Source: Methylophaga sp. (GTDB lineage: Bacteria > Pseudomonadota > Gammaproteobacteria > Nitrosococcales > Methylophagaceae). From it: a DNA stretch of 64,000 nt. The DNA is taken from NCBI RefSeq assembly GCF_009711715.1, contig NZ_VENF01000013.1, positions 59,728-123,727 on the forward strand, read 5' to 3'. Below are positions 1 through 8,776 of this stretch, in pieces (within the stretch, counting starts at the first letter, position 1; the number at the start of each line of letters is the position of its first letter). Both the position numbers and the translations under genes were made by a program. The notes under the pieces were generated by a model. It was not told the DNA's origin and did no database searches. It saw nothing but the letters and a program-made list of their open reading frames with translations.

Positions 1-25
1 CGTAGTAGGCGGAATGATGTGCCAT
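1..25 (-). CDS. ctaE: Cytochrome c oxidase subunit III, first 8 codons only
   Basis: Only the start is inside the window. It reads MAHHSAYY from an ATG at 25, preceded by a good ribosome binding site (GGGAGG at about 32-37). It lies just downstream of ctaG in the same direction, which is the usual place of subunit III in proteobacterial oxidase operons. The first residues suit a subunit III start, but the identification rests mainly on position. Confidence 0.6.
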
Positions 26-51
26 AAAGAGTTCCTCCCTAAATTGCGGCG

Positions 52-597
52 TTAGTCTCCGCCGCTGGCATCACGCTCACTGATATCGAACAAGGTATAA
101 GATAAGGTCAGCTTGCTGATATCCTCAGGTAGCGCAGGATCAATGAAAAACACCAGTGGAAATTGTTTGGCTTCCCCGGCCGCTAAAGGCTGCTTCTGGA
201 AGCAGAAACATTCAATTTTGTTGAGATAATCGGCAGCCTGAGGGGGAGAAACACTGGGTATGGCCTGTGCTACCACCGCTTTGTCATAGGTATTGCTGAC
301 TGAAAAATGGGTCTGTTTGCGCTCGCCCACAGACAGTTTGATTTCTTCTTCTTCAGGCGCAAAGTCCCAGGACAAATTCTCATTGCGGTTGGCAATAAAC
401 TGCACGGTTATCGTCCGCTCTGATGGTGCAGCCTGTGCGTTGACCTCTCCCTGATATGCCCCCTTGGTTTTCCCGTTAAGACCGGTCACCTCGCAGAAAA
501 CATCGTAAAGCGGCACCAGTGCAAAACCGAAGCCGAACATCACCACTACGATAAGGATCAGGCCGGTCGGGCTGGTGGGTTTGAGCCAGGATTTCAT
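52..597 (-). CDS. ctaG: Cytochrome c oxidase assembly protein CtaG/Cox11
   Basis: This 181-residue protein delivers copper to the CuB centre of oxidase subunit I. An N-terminal membrane anchor spans about residues 12-33. It is followed by a periplasmic immunoglobulin-like domain carrying the family copper motif CFCF, with Cys130 and Cys132; Cys35 lies just after the anchor. Length matches the family. The start overlaps the stop of ctaD by 4 bases, so the two are probably translationally coupled. It sits between ctaD and ctaE, as in other oxidase operons. Confidence 0.95.
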   Translation of the reverse strand: MKSWLKPTSPTGLILIVVVMFGFGFALVPLYDVFCEVTGLNGKTKGAYQGEVNAQAAPSERTITVQFIANRNENLSWDFAPEEEEIKLSVGERKQTHFSVSNTYDKAVVAQAIPSVSPPQAADYLNKIECFCFQKQPLAAGEAKQFPLVFFIDPALPEDISKLTLSYTLFDISERDASGGD

Positions 598-2171
598 TCT
601 TTATTCAGCTCCGGTGGGGTGGTAAAGGTATGGTAAGGTGCCGGTGTCGGTACGCTCCACTCCAGTCCCCGTGCCCCTTCCCACGGGAGTTGATCTGCCG
701 CTTTTCCGCTGCGGACTGTCTTAATCAGAATATAGACAAACAACAGCTGGGTGGTGCCGAACAGGAAAGCACCGATACTGGTCAGCATATTGAAGTCAGC
801 AAACTGCAGCGCATAGTCGGGAATACGTCTTGGCATGCCCGCCAGGCCGACAAAATGCATGGGGAAAAAAGTCAGGTTCACGCCAATAAACGACAGCCAG
901 AAATGCCACTGTCCCAGTTTTTCGTCGTACATCTTGCCGCTCCATTTGGGCAGCCAGTAATAAACGGCAGCGATGATGCCGAATACCGAGCCGGGCACCA
1001 GTACATAATGAAAGTGGGCGACGACGAAATAGGTGTCGTGATATTGAAAATCCGCCGGTGCGATGGCCAGCATCAGTCCTGACAATCCGCCGATGGTAAA
1101 CAGGACGATAAAGGCAATCGCGAACAGCATTGGCGTTTCAAAGGTCATTGCGCCGCGGAACATGGTGCTGATCCAGTTAAACACTTTCACGCCGGTCGGC
1201 ACGGCGATCAGCATGGTCGTGTACATGAAAAACAGTTCACCCGTCAGCGGCATGCCTACCGTGAACATATGATGAGCCCAGACGATAAATGACAGGAAAG
1301 CGATGGCGACAGTCGCTAAAACCATGGCGCGATAACCAAATAATGGCTTGCGGGCGAAGGTCGGGATGATTTCAGAAATCACACCAAATGCCGGCAACAC
1401 CATGATGTATACCTCAGGATGGGCAAAGAACCAGAATACGTGCTGAAACAGGACCGGATCACCGCCGCCGGCGGCACTGAAAAAGCTGGTACCGAAATGC
1501 ACATCCATCAGCACCATGGTCACGACCGCTGCCAGTACCGGCATTACAGCAATTAGCAGAAAGGCGGTGATTAGCCAGCTCCAGACGAACAGGGGCAGAT
1601 CCATCATTTTCATGCCCGGCGCGCGCATATTGAAGATGGTGACAATGACGTTAATGGCCCCGAGGATCGATGAAATCCCCATCATGTGAATGGCAAATAC
1701 GAAAAAGGTTACACTGGGCGGGGCATAGGTTGTTGATAGTGGTGCATAGAAGGTCCAGCCGAAGTCAGGGGCACCGCCGGGCATGAACAGGGTGGACAGC
1801 AGCATGGCAAAAGCGAAGGGCAGAATCCAGAAACTGAAGTTGTTCAGCCTCGGTAGCGCCATATCAGGCGCACCAATCATCAGCGGCACCTGCCAGTTTG
1901 CCAGGCCGACAAAGGCCGGCATTACTGCGCCGAATATCATAATAAGACCGTGCATCGTGGTCATCTGATTGAAAAATTCCGGCATCACCAGCTGCAGGCC
2001 CGGCTGGAATAATTCGGCCCGGATCACAAAGGCCATGGTGCCGCCGATGAACAGCATGATCAGGCTGAATACCAGATAAAGTGTCCCGATATCCTTATGA
2101 TTGGTGGTCAGTATCCAGCGGCTTATACCCTTGGCTGGTCCGTGATGCAGCGTCTCTGCGTATGCGCTCAT
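594..2171 (-). CDS. ctaD: Cytochrome c oxidase subunit I (aa3 type)
   Basis: The 525-residue catalytic subunit of a haem-copper oxidase, an inner-membrane protein of about 12 helices. Visible ligands are His74 for the low-spin haem, His251 and the His300-His301 pair for CuB, and His386/His388 in the HFH motif. The HPEVY motif (251-255) provides the Glu and the Tyr cross-linked to the CuB histidine that mark an A1-type enzyme. Lys329 fits the K proton channel. It reduces oxygen to water and pumps protons, taking electrons through subunit II encoded just upstream. Confidence 0.97.
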   Translation of the reverse strand: MSAYAETLHHGPAKGISRWILTTNHKDIGTLYLVFSLIMLFIGGTMAFVIRAELFQPGLQLVMPEFFNQMTTMHGLIMIFGAVMPAFVGLANWQVPLMIGAPDMALPRLNNFSFWILPFAFAMLLSTLFMPGGAPDFGWTFYAPLSTTYAPPSVTFFVFAIHMMGISSILGAINVIVTIFNMRAPGMKMMDLPLFVWSWLITAFLLIAVMPVLAAVVTMVLMDVHFGTSFFSAAGGGDPVLFQHVFWFFAHPEVYIMVLPAFGVISEIIPTFARKPLFGYRAMVLATVAIAFLSFIVWAHHMFTVGMPLTGELFFMYTTMLIAVPTGVKVFNWISTMFRGAMTFETPMLFAIAFIVLFTIGGLSGLMLAIAPADFQYHDTYFVVAHFHYVLVPGSVFGIIAAVYYWLPKWSGKMYDEKLGQWHFWLSFIGVNLTFFPMHFVGLAGMPRRIPDYALQFADFNMLTSIGAFLFGTTQLLFVYILIKTVRSGKAADQLPWEGARGLEWSVPTPAPYHTFTTPPELNKE

Positions 2172-2178
2172 AATGACC

Positions 2179-3294
2179 TCACTGTTTATCCATCAGGTCC
2201 TGTACTTCGGCAGGCGTGACCATATCGTCGGTCTTGTTACCCCAACTGTTACGTTCAAAAGTGATCACTGCGGCGATATCGACGGCGGAAAGCTGTTTGC
2301 CGAATGCCGGCATCCCTTTATCGACCCGACCGTTAACCACGACTTTCATATGCTCAAGTTTCTCACCCTGAACGATGGCGCTGCCATCCAGTGGTGGAAA
2401 GGTGGGCGGCATGCCCGAGCCGTCGGCCTGATGGCAGGCTGCACAGTTTTTTTCGTAAACCGTGGCACCGGTATTCATCAGCTCATCCATACTCCAGTCT
2501 TTCTCTGCCGCCGCGACGGCCGCTTTCTGAGCGGCTTTCTGCTCAGAGAGCCAGGCGCCGTATTCTTCTTCTGTGACGGCCTTCACTTCAATGGGCATAA
2601 AAGCATGGTGTTTACCACACAGCTCGGCGCACTGACCTCGATACAGTCCCGGCTCTTTGATTCGGGTCCATGATTCATTAATAAATCCGGGGATGGCATC
2701 TTTTTTGATGGCGAGATCCGGTACCCACCAGGCATGAATCACATCATTGGAAGTGAACAGAAAACGGATTTTTTTATGAACCGGGACGACGACGGGATTA
2801 TCGACTTCCAGCAGATAGTTGGGATTTTTCTTTTTACGGTTTTCGATTTCTTCACGAGGTGTGGCGAGCACACTGAAAAAGTCGACGTCTTCGCCAATGT
2901 ATTTGTAATGCCATTTCCATTGATGACCGGTGACCTGGATATCAATGTCAGATTCACTGGCATCATAGAGATCGCCTAATGTGATCGTGGATGGAATCGC
3001 GATCGCTACGAGGATCAGGAAAGGAATGGTGGTCCAGATCACCTCGACCAGGATATTGCCATGGAACTGAGCGGCCTCATGGCCTTTGGATTTACGATGA
3101 TGATATATCGACCACAGCATGACACCGAACACCACCACAGCAATGGCGAGGCAGATATAGAAAATGGTCATGTGGAGGTTGAATACGGACTGACTGGTGT
3201 CGGTCACACCAACGGGCATGTTGAATTCCAGCGCCCAGAGCGGGGCTGGTGGCAAAAAAAGAGCGAGACAAAAAAGATGCAGTCGTCGGCACAT
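2179..3294 (-). CDS. ctaC: Cytochrome c oxidase subunit II with fused C-terminal cytochrome c
   Basis: Electron-entry subunit, 371 residues from the preferred ATG at 3294, which has GGAGAG at proper spacing. The frame stays open to 3327, but that start lacks such a site. A signal peptide (about 1-22) and two membrane helices (about 43-63 and 82-105) precede the CuA domain, whose ligands are His187, Cys222, Glu224, Cys226, His230 and Met233. After an Ala/Lys-rich linker comes a cytochrome c domain with haem motif CAACH (284-288) and probable axial Met328. The fusion makes this a caa3-type subunit II. First gene of the operon ctaC-ctaD-ctaG-ctaE. Confidence 0.95.
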   Translation of the reverse strand: MCRRLHLFCLALFLPPAPLWALEFNMPVGVTDTSQSVFNLHMTIFYICLAIAVVVFGVMLWSIYHHRKSKGHEAAQFHGNILVEVIWTTIPFLILVAIAIPSTITLGDLYDASESDIDIQVTGHQWKWHYKYIGEDVDFFSVLATPREEIENRKKKNPNYLLEVDNPVVVPVHKKIRFLFTSNDVIHAWWVPDLAIKKDAIPGFINESWTRIKEPGLYRGQCAELCGKHHAFMPIEVKAVTEEEYGAWLSEQKAAQKAAVAAAEKDWSMDELMNTGATVYEKNCAACHQADGSGMPPTFPPLDGSAIVQGEKLEHMKVVVNGRVDKGMPAFGKQLSAVDIAAVITFERNSWGNKTDDMVTPAEVQDLMDKQ

Positions 3295-3367
3295 AGCACT
3301 CTCCTTGCATCGAGGTGAAGCCATCATTGGCGTTCACGCTGCAAAAATGATTTGCTCTTAGGAAGTC

Positions 3368-3396
3368 AGTATATGCCTTTTTACGTAATTTACCAG
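3368..3396 (-). promoter_or_regulatory. Possible promoter of the ctaC oxidase operon
   Basis: On the minus strand TATACT (3368-3373) is a good -10 box about 75 bases upstream of the ctaC start. The -35 region 17 bases further on (CTGGTA, 3391-3396) matches the consensus poorly, so the promoter may need an activator or be weak. Inferred only from sequence and position. Confidence 0.35.
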
Positions 3397-3466
3397 CCCG
3401 TTTCTGGAAAATAACGAAAATGATAGCTCAGCATCCGGCAGCAGTGGGGGATAGCGCTACTCAGAC

Positions 3467-3508
3467 GCTGATTGAAAAACAGATTTTCAATCAGCAGGCA
3501 GGTATAAT
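3467..3508. promoter_or_regulatory. Perfect inverted repeat next to a TATAAT box
   Basis: A perfect 12-base inverted repeat (GCTGATTGAAAA at 3467-3478, its complement at 3484-3495) encloses a 5-base loop. There is no T-run on either side, so it does not look like a terminator. A consensus TATAAT lies 7 bases to its right (3503-3508), so the repeat would cover the -35 region of a plus-strand promoter. It looks like an operator for an unknown dimeric regulator between the oxidase and dcw operons. Confidence 0.4.
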
Positions 3509-3759
3509 CGCCGGTTGATTTTTCTGACTTACCGATAGCATTTCATGTATATCACCAGTATGCGTCCTGCAATCAACGACTTTCGAGGCCGTTGAGCTTT
3601 TACAACATGACACACACTTCTAGAATTTACTTTAAGTTCCATAGCCACTTTTTTGATAAAGAACATGTCCTTGACAAGACCTTCACAAGGTTTTCTCCCA
3701 CTTTTACCAAATGCCGCTAAGTCCTTGTCATAAAAAGAGGATTTTGTTGATCCAGATGC
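3509..3759. other. Rest of the divergent ctaC/mraZ intergenic region
   Basis: No credible gene is present. The only structure is a weak hairpin at 3679-3691 (ACCTT-CAC-AAGGT) followed by TTTTC. With the TATAAT at 3503 it could delimit a short transcript of about 180 nucleotides, but support is thin. TTGACA at 3671-3676 has no matching -10 box at proper distance. Confidence 0.3.
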
Positions 3760-3788
3760 TTGACTTCGACCATTTGCAATCCTATAGT
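3760..3788 (+). promoter_or_regulatory. Promoter of the dcw cluster (Pmra)
   Basis: TTGACT (3760-3765) and TATAGT (3783-3788) are separated by exactly 17 bases, an excellent sigma-70 promoter. It lies 57 bases upstream of the mraZ start and directly in front of the phased GTGG boxes at 3797-3820, the same arrangement as the MraZ-repressed dcw promoter of E. coli. Confidence 0.75.
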
Positions 3789-3796
3789 GTCGACAA

Positions 3797-3820
3797 GTGG
3801 GGAAAAGTGGATCTTAGTGG
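3797..3820 (+). promoter_or_regulatory. MraZ operator: three GTGG boxes at 10-base spacing
   Basis: GTGG occurs at 3797-3800, 3807-3810 and 3817-3820, exactly one helical turn apart. MraZ proteins are known to bind tandem GTGG-type repeats with this periodicity just downstream of the dcw promoter. The boxes lie between the -10 element and the mraZ ribosome binding site, so bound MraZ would block early transcription of its own operon. Confidence 0.8.
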
Positions 3821-3844
3821 ATCAATTCTTTTTGGGGGCGGCAA

Positions 3845-4297
3845 GTGTTTCGAGGCGTGGCAACATTCAATCTGGATGCCAAAGGGCGGATGGCGATACC
3901 AGCCAAGTTCCGCAAGCATCTTGACGTCTGTTGCGAAGGCCGCCTGGTTGTCACCATTGATCATTCTGACCACTGTCTGCAGATGTATCCCCTGCCGGAA
4001 TGGGAACAAGTCGAACAAAAACTCACTGCGCTCCCTAGTTTGAATCCACAAGTCCGTCGTTTGAAAAGAATGCTGCTCGGTTATGCCACTGAATGCGAAA
4101 TGGATGGTAACGGTCGTATTTTGCTGCCAGCCAAGCTGCGTGAATTCGCCGGACTCGACAAGAGCATGGTGATGATAGGGCAAGGTAACAAGTTTGAGCT
4201 TTGGAATGAGCAAACTTGGAATGAACTCATGGATGAATGTTTGGAAGAAGATTTTGACGAGATTTTACCGGCTGAATTAGAAAGCCTGTCGATATAG
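3845..4297 (+). CDS. mraZ: Transcriptional regulator MraZ
   Basis: DNA-binding repressor of the dcw cluster, 150 residues (E. coli 152), with two AbrB-like half-domains. The DAKGRMAIPAKFR stretch near the N terminus and the similar DGNGRILLPAKLR stretch about 65 residues later are the two repeats. The start is GTG with GGGGGCGG just upstream. Its likely targets are the three phased GTGG boxes at 3797-3820. First gene of the cluster, 9 bases ahead of rsmH. Confidence 0.95.
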   Translation: MFRGVATFNLDAKGRMAIPAKFRKHLDVCCEGRLVVTIDHSDHCLQMYPLPEWEQVEQKLTALPSLNPQVRRLKRMLLGYATECEMDGNGRILLPAKLREFAGLDKSMVMIGQGNKFELWNEQTWNELMDECLEEDFDEILPAELESLSI

Positions 4298-4306
4298 GGC
4301 GGAATT

Positions 4307-5245
4307 ATGACTGAGATCTACTCGGAACATCTGCCAGTCTTGCTGGACGAGACCCTAGACGCCCTGTCTGTTAAAGCCGACGGTAAATACCTCGATGCCA
4401 CCTTTGGTCGTGGTGGTCACAGCCGCGCGATTCTGGCTCAACTATCTGAAAACGGCCGCCTGCTGGGCCTGGATCGTGATCCACAGGCTGTAGCGACTGG
4501 CAAACAGCTGGCAAATGAAGATCCCCGTTTTGCGATTGAGCACTGCGCCTTTTCCGAACTTGCTGGTGCCGTGCACGCACGCCTGTGGCAAAACCAGATT
4601 GACGGCATTCTCATGGATATCGGCGTTTCTTCGCCACAACTGGATGATGCCGAGCGCGGTTTCAGTTTTTACAAAGACGGACCGCTTGATATGCGGATGA
4701 ACCCCGATGCTGGCATCAGTGCCGCCGAATGGTTGGCCACAGCCGAGATGGACGATATTGCCCATGTGCTGAAAACACTGGGCGAAGAGCGGTACAGCAA
4801 GCGTATTGCCCGAGCCATAGTTGACAGCCGCGATGACAACCCGATTACCACGACTAAGCAACTGGCCGATCTGGTGGATAAAGCCAGCCCGTCACGGGAA
4901 AAGTATAAACATCCAGCGACCCGGACATTTCAGGCAATACGCATATATATAAATAATGAGTTGGAAGAACTTCGTCAGGCACTGGAACAGGCACTCGATG
5001 TGCTCGCAGTCGGTGGTCGACTCGTTGTCATCAGTTTCCACTCGCTGGAAGACCGCATTGTAAAACGCTTTTTCCGGGATGAAGCCCGAGGCGATGATTT
5101 GCCCGCGCATTTCCCGGTCACTGCCGATCAACTGAATCCTCGTCTGAAAATTATTGGCAAGGCAATCAAAGCCGGTGAAGCCGAACTGGCTGTCAATCCC
5201 AGAGCGCGCAGCGCAATCATGCGCGTTGCGGAGAAGTTGGCATGA
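4307..5245 (+). CDS. rsmH: 16S rRNA m4C1402 methyltransferase RsmH (MraW)
   Basis: SAM-dependent enzyme that N4-methylates C1402 of 16S rRNA in the ribosomal P site. 312 residues, as in E. coli. The N terminus [13 protein letters not shown], the SAM-binding stretch [10 protein letters not shown] and the central [14 protein letters not shown] are typical, as is the late [13 protein letters not shown] motif. It lies between mraZ and ftsL; the last bases overlap the ftsL start (ATGA), implying coupled translation. Confidence 0.97.
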   Translation: MTEIYSEHLPVLLDETLDALSVKADGKYLDATFGRGGHSRAILAQLSENGRLLGLDRDPQAVATGKQLANEDPRFAIEHCAFSELAGAVHARLWQNQIDGILMDIGVSSPQLDDAERGFSFYKDGPLDMRMNPDAGISAAEWLATAEMDDIAHVLKTLGEERYSKRIARAIVDSRDDNPITTTKQLADLVDKASPSREKYKHPATRTFQAIRIYINNELEELRQALEQALDVLAVGGRLVVISFHSLEDRIVKRFFRDEARGDDLPAHFPVTADQLNPRLKIIGKAIKAGEAELAVNPRARSAIMRVAEKLA

Positions 5246-5535
5246 AACTGAAGCAGTATCTGGAACAGGTTCATATCGATATGCCGTTGCTGGTGTTGGT
5301 GACGCTGGTCATCATTTCGGCGGTCGGTGTGATTTATTCCAAGCACCTCAACCGCAATGAATTCATCCAACTGCAGAAGCTGGAAAAACAACGTGACTTA
5401 TTGAATGAAGAATGGGGCCGCCTGCTGCTCGAACAGAGCACCTGGGGCAGTCCAAGCCGGGTTGAACAACAGGCCAGAACCCGTCTTAATATGATTGTGC
5501 CCAGCGCCGATATGACCGTGGTGATTAAGCGATGA
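5242..5535 (+). CDS. ftsL: Cell division protein FtsL
   Basis: Small bitopic membrane protein of 97 residues: short cytoplasmic tail, one transmembrane helix (about 14-33), then a periplasmic leucine-rich coiled coil (about 35-75). In known divisomes FtsL forms a complex with FtsB and FtsQ and activates FtsWI. Sequence is poorly conserved in this family, so the call rests on topology, size and position between rsmH and ftsI. It overlaps both neighbours by 4 bases. Confidence 0.92.
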   Translation: MKLKQYLEQVHIDMPLLVLVTLVIISAVGVIYSKHLNRNEFIQLQKLEKQRDLLNEEWGRLLLEQSTWGSPSRVEQQARTRLNMIVPSADMTVVIKR

Positions 5536-7238
5536 GTGCAGCACGCGTCAGTCATCAGCAAGTCGGGCAGTGGCGTCTGAACCTGGTCAGGGTGATGTTT
5601 ATCCTGTTTGTACTGGGTTTGTGCTGGCGTTTGGCCGATATTCAGATTCTGAATCCGGAGTTTCTGCGTAATCAGGGTGATGCCCGTCATCTTCGTCAGG
5701 TGCCAGTGGTGGCACACCGCGGCATGATCCTCGATCGCAGTGGCGAGCCGCTGGCCATCAGCACCCCAGTCCATTCCATCTGGCTGAACCCTCAGGATGT
5801 ACCTGCCGATCATCCCAAGCTGGCGAAGCTGGCTGAAAATTTGAACCTGTCGCTCAGCACAGTACGTGACAAAATCAACGGCAATCAGTCACGCGAGTTT
5901 ATCTATCTCAAACGACGGGTCACGCCCGAACTGGCTCAAAGTGTTAAATCACTGGGGATTCATGGCGTTTACCTGCAACGCGAATACAAACGTTATTACC
6001 CGGCAGGCGAGGTTACTTCGCATCTGCTCGGTTTCACGAATATTGATGATATCGGTCAGGAAGGGCTTGAGCTCACTTATGATGCTGTGCTGACTGGCCG
6101 TTCCGGTCTGAAACGCATGGTGCGTGACAGTAAAGGTAACTTTGTTGAAGGCGGCGAATTGATTCGTCCAGCCAAGGCCGGGGAAAATATTCAACTCAGT
6201 ATCGACCTGCGTTTGCAGCATTTGGCTTTCCAGGCGCTCAAAAATGCCGTGGATGAACACAAAGCCAAAGCCGGTACCGTCGTAGTACTGGATATTCAGA
6301 GCGGTGAAGTGCTGGCGATGGTCAATCAGCCTTCCTTTAACCCGAACAACCGCGAAGGTCTCAAACCCAGCCATTACCGTAACCGCGCTGTCACCGACCT
6401 GTTTGAGCCGGGCTCTACTGTTAAACCGTTCACGGTTGCCAGTGGCATCAAGTCAGGCAAGTTTGATCTGAGCAGCATTATCAATACGCATCCCGGTGTA
6501 TTCCGGGTCAGCGGTCATCCTATCCGCGATTTCCGGGACTATGGTGAAATCGACCTGGCAACACTGATTCAGAAATCGAGCAATATCGGCGCCACGAAAA
6601 TTGCACTGGAACTCGAACCTGAGGTGCTGTGGCAGGATTTTGCCCGTTTCGGACTGGGTGAATCGACCGGTGCTTACTTCCCGGGCGAAGTGATGGGTAC
6701 CATGCCTGATCCGCAATCCTGGCGGACACTGGATCGGGCAACCATGGCTTTCGGCTATGGTTTGTCGACGTCAGCCCTGCAACTAGCAAGGGCTTACAGT
6801 GTGCTGGCCAGCGGCGGCATATTAAAGCCGGTCACTTTTGTCAAAAATGGTGAGGCGTCCAAGGGACGTCGTGTGTTTGCTGCCGATCTGATGCATCAGG
6901 TACTGGCAATGATGGAAAAAGTAGTCGAACCCGGTGGCACCGCAACCCGTGCTGCGGTGGCCAACTATCGGGTAGCCGGCAAAACCGGTACCGCGAAAAA
7001 ATCGATCAGTGGCGGCTACGCCGACAAACGTTATCAATCCGTATTTGCAGGGATTATCCCGGCCAGCGCACCGCGTCTGGCCATGGTAGTCATGGTGGAT
7101 GAACCCCGTGGTGAGGAATACTACGGTGGGGCAGTGGCAGCACCGGTCTTTGCTGAGGTGATGACCGGCGCCATGCGACTGCTCAATATCGCACCGGATG
7201 CATTACCAATGACGCAAATGCAGGTGGCCCACAAATGA
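5532..7238 (+). CDS. ftsI: Septal peptidoglycan transpeptidase FtsI (PBP3)
   Basis: Monofunctional class B penicillin-binding protein that cross-links septal peptidoglycan together with FtsW. 568 residues, with an N-terminal membrane helix at about 20-38, a pedestal domain, and a transpeptidase domain from about 225. The catalytic motifs are all present: STVK at 295-298 (nucleophile Ser295), S-x-N at 349-351 and KTG at 484-486. Start overlaps ftsL and the stop overlaps murE. Confidence 0.97.
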   Translation: MSAARVSHQQVGQWRLNLVRVMFILFVLGLCWRLADIQILNPEFLRNQGDARHLRQVPVVAHRGMILDRSGEPLAISTPVHSIWLNPQDVPADHPKLAKLAENLNLSLSTVRDKINGNQSREFIYLKRRVTPELAQSVKSLGIHGVYLQREYKRYYPAGEVTSHLLGFTNIDDIGQEGLELTYDAVLTGRSGLKRMVRDSKGNFVEGGELIRPAKAGENIQLSIDLRLQHLAFQALKNAVDEHKAKAGTVVVLDIQSGEVLAMVNQPSFNPNNREGLKPSHYRNRAVTDLFEPGSTVKPFTVASGIKSGKFDLSSIINTHPGVFRVSGHPIRDFRDYGEIDLATLIQKSSNIGATKIALELEPEVLWQDFARFGLGESTGAYFPGEVMGTMPDPQSWRTLDRATMAFGYGLSTSALQLARAYSVLASGGILKPVTFVKNGEASKGRRVFAADLMHQVLAMMEKVVEPGGTATRAAVANYRVAGKTGTAKKSISGGYADKRYQSVFAGIIPASAPRLAMVVMVDEPRGEEYYGGAVAAPVFAEVMTGAMRLLNIAPDALPMTQMQVAHK

Positions 7239-8776
7239 TCACATCAATCGTCAAAAAGCAATCTCTGGCCAGGCTGCTGCAGGACTGGGTAGCCGATGAT
7301 GTTGAATTGCAGGAATGCATGCTGACTGATATCAGCATGGACAGCCGGCGTGTGACCGCCGGGTGTTTATTCCTGGCATTGTCAAAACAGGCTGCTGAAC
7401 GAGAGAAGCACCTGCATCAGGCCCTGGACAAAGGGGCTTTTGCCGTATTGATTGATGCCGAGCAACCATTGTCTGCCAATGAGCAGGCCATGCTGGATGA
7501 AGCGGTAGTCACAGCCTATCCGGTGAAACAACTCGGCAAGCAGGCGGGTTATATCGCCGCACGTTTCTATGAACATCCCTCTGAGCATATGACGGTGATT
7601 GCGGTCACCGGCACGAATGGCAAGACCTCGGTCAGCCAGTTTATTGCCCAGGCCCTGGAAGCCAGTGGCCAGCCTTGCGGTGTCATCGGGACCATGGGCG
7701 CGGGCCGTATCCGTGATCTGGAACTGACTGGCATGACCACACCGGATCCGGTCTCTATGCAGCGCCTGCTGGCCGGTTTTGAACTGGAAGGCTGTCGTTA
7801 CGTGGCACTGGAAGCTTCTTCCCATGCGCTGGTACAGGGCAGGCTCAATAGCGTCGATGTCAATGTGGCGGTACTGACTAACCTGAGCCGTGACCATCTG
7901 GATTACCACGAAACGATGGAACAGTACGCGGCGGCCAAACAAAAACTGTTTGAAATGCCCTCGGTCAGCCAGGTGGCACTGAACATAGATGATGACTTCG
8001 GACTGCAGGTCAGAAATGCCTTACGCAGCAATATTGAATTACTGACTTACAGCAGTGGTGGTGAAGCCGATATCAGTGCGGCAGCAATAGAATGTCGCCG
8101 TGACGGTGTTGCATTTGACCTGAGCATTGAGGGGCGGAAGCAGGCTATTAATCTCCCGGTAATGGGCCGCTTTAATGTCGATAACCTGCTCGCCACCGCC
8201 GCCGTGATGAAACTGATTGGTTTTGATGACAGCATGGCGCGGGATGCGCTGCAGCACTGCCATGCTGTTTCTGGACGGATGGAAGCGCATGGCTACGAAG
8301 GTCAGCCCTGTGTCGTGATCGATTATGCCCATACCCCGGATGCCCTGTCACAGGCATTAAAAACCCTGCGCAGTCATTTGCCGGAAGCCGGTGAACTCTG
8401 GTGTGTGTTCGGTTGTGGCGGAGACCGGGACAAGGGGAAACGATCATTGATGGGCCAAATTGCAGAAACAGAAGCTGACCGTGTCGTGATTACTGACGAC
8501 AATCCCCGTACTGAAAATCACCAGTCAATTATTGACGATATTCTGGCCGGTTGCCGGCAACCTGAGAAAATCCGTGTCGAACTGGATCGCAAAGCCGCCA
8601 TTATTTATGCGCTGTCACATGCTTCAGCCAGCGATATCGTGCTGGTGGCCGGCAAAGGGCATGAAGCCTATCAGGAGATTAATCACATCAAATATCCGTT
8701 CAGCGATACCTTGATCGTTACTGACGTGCTTGCTGATCTGCACAACGGCGTATCCAACGTCATGGGAGGGGTTTGA
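7235..8776 (+). CDS. murE: UDP-MurNAc-tripeptide ligase MurE (meso-DAP adding)
   Basis: Cytoplasmic ATP-dependent ligase that adds the third residue to UDP-MurNAc-L-Ala-D-Glu. 513 residues in the usual three Mur-ligase domains, with ATP-binding loop GTNGKT at 126-131. The C-terminal DNPR motif (in TDDNPRTE) marks enzymes specific for meso-diaminopimelate, so this organism has Gram-negative-type peptidoglycan. The first codons overlap the ftsI stop; the stop overlaps the murF start. Confidence 0.97.
   Translation: MITSIVKKQSLARLLQDWVADDVELQECMLTDISMDSRRVTAGCLFLALSKQAAEREKHLHQALDKGAFAVLIDAEQPLSANEQAMLDEAVVTAYPVKQLGKQAGYIAARFYEHPSEHMTVIAVTGTNGKTSVSQFIAQALEASGQPCGVIGTMGAGRIRDLELTGMTTPDPVSMQRLLAGFELEGCRYVALEASSHALVQGRLNSVDVNVAVLTNLSRDHLDYHETMEQYAAAKQKLFEMPSVSQVALNIDDDFGLQVRNALRSNIELLTYSSGGEADISAAAIECRRDGVAFDLSIEGRKQAINLPVMGRFNVDNLLATAAVMKLIGFDDSMARDALQHCHAVSGRMEAHGYEGQPCVVIDYAHTPDALSQALKTLRSHLPEAGELWCVFGCGGDRDKGKRSLMGQIAETEADRVVITDDNPRTENHQSIIDDILAGCRQPEKIRVELDRKAAIIYALSHASASDIVLVAGKGHEAYQEINHIKYPFSDTLIVTDVLADLHNGVSNVMGGV

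Noticed and set aside
630..1082. Open frame of 150 codons on the plus strand
   Set aside because: It is fully antisense to ctaD, has no ribosome binding site and no protein-like motif.
3671..3699. Second dcw promoter beginning TTGACA
   Set aside because: The -35 box is perfect but no -10-like sequence lies 15-19 bases downstream.
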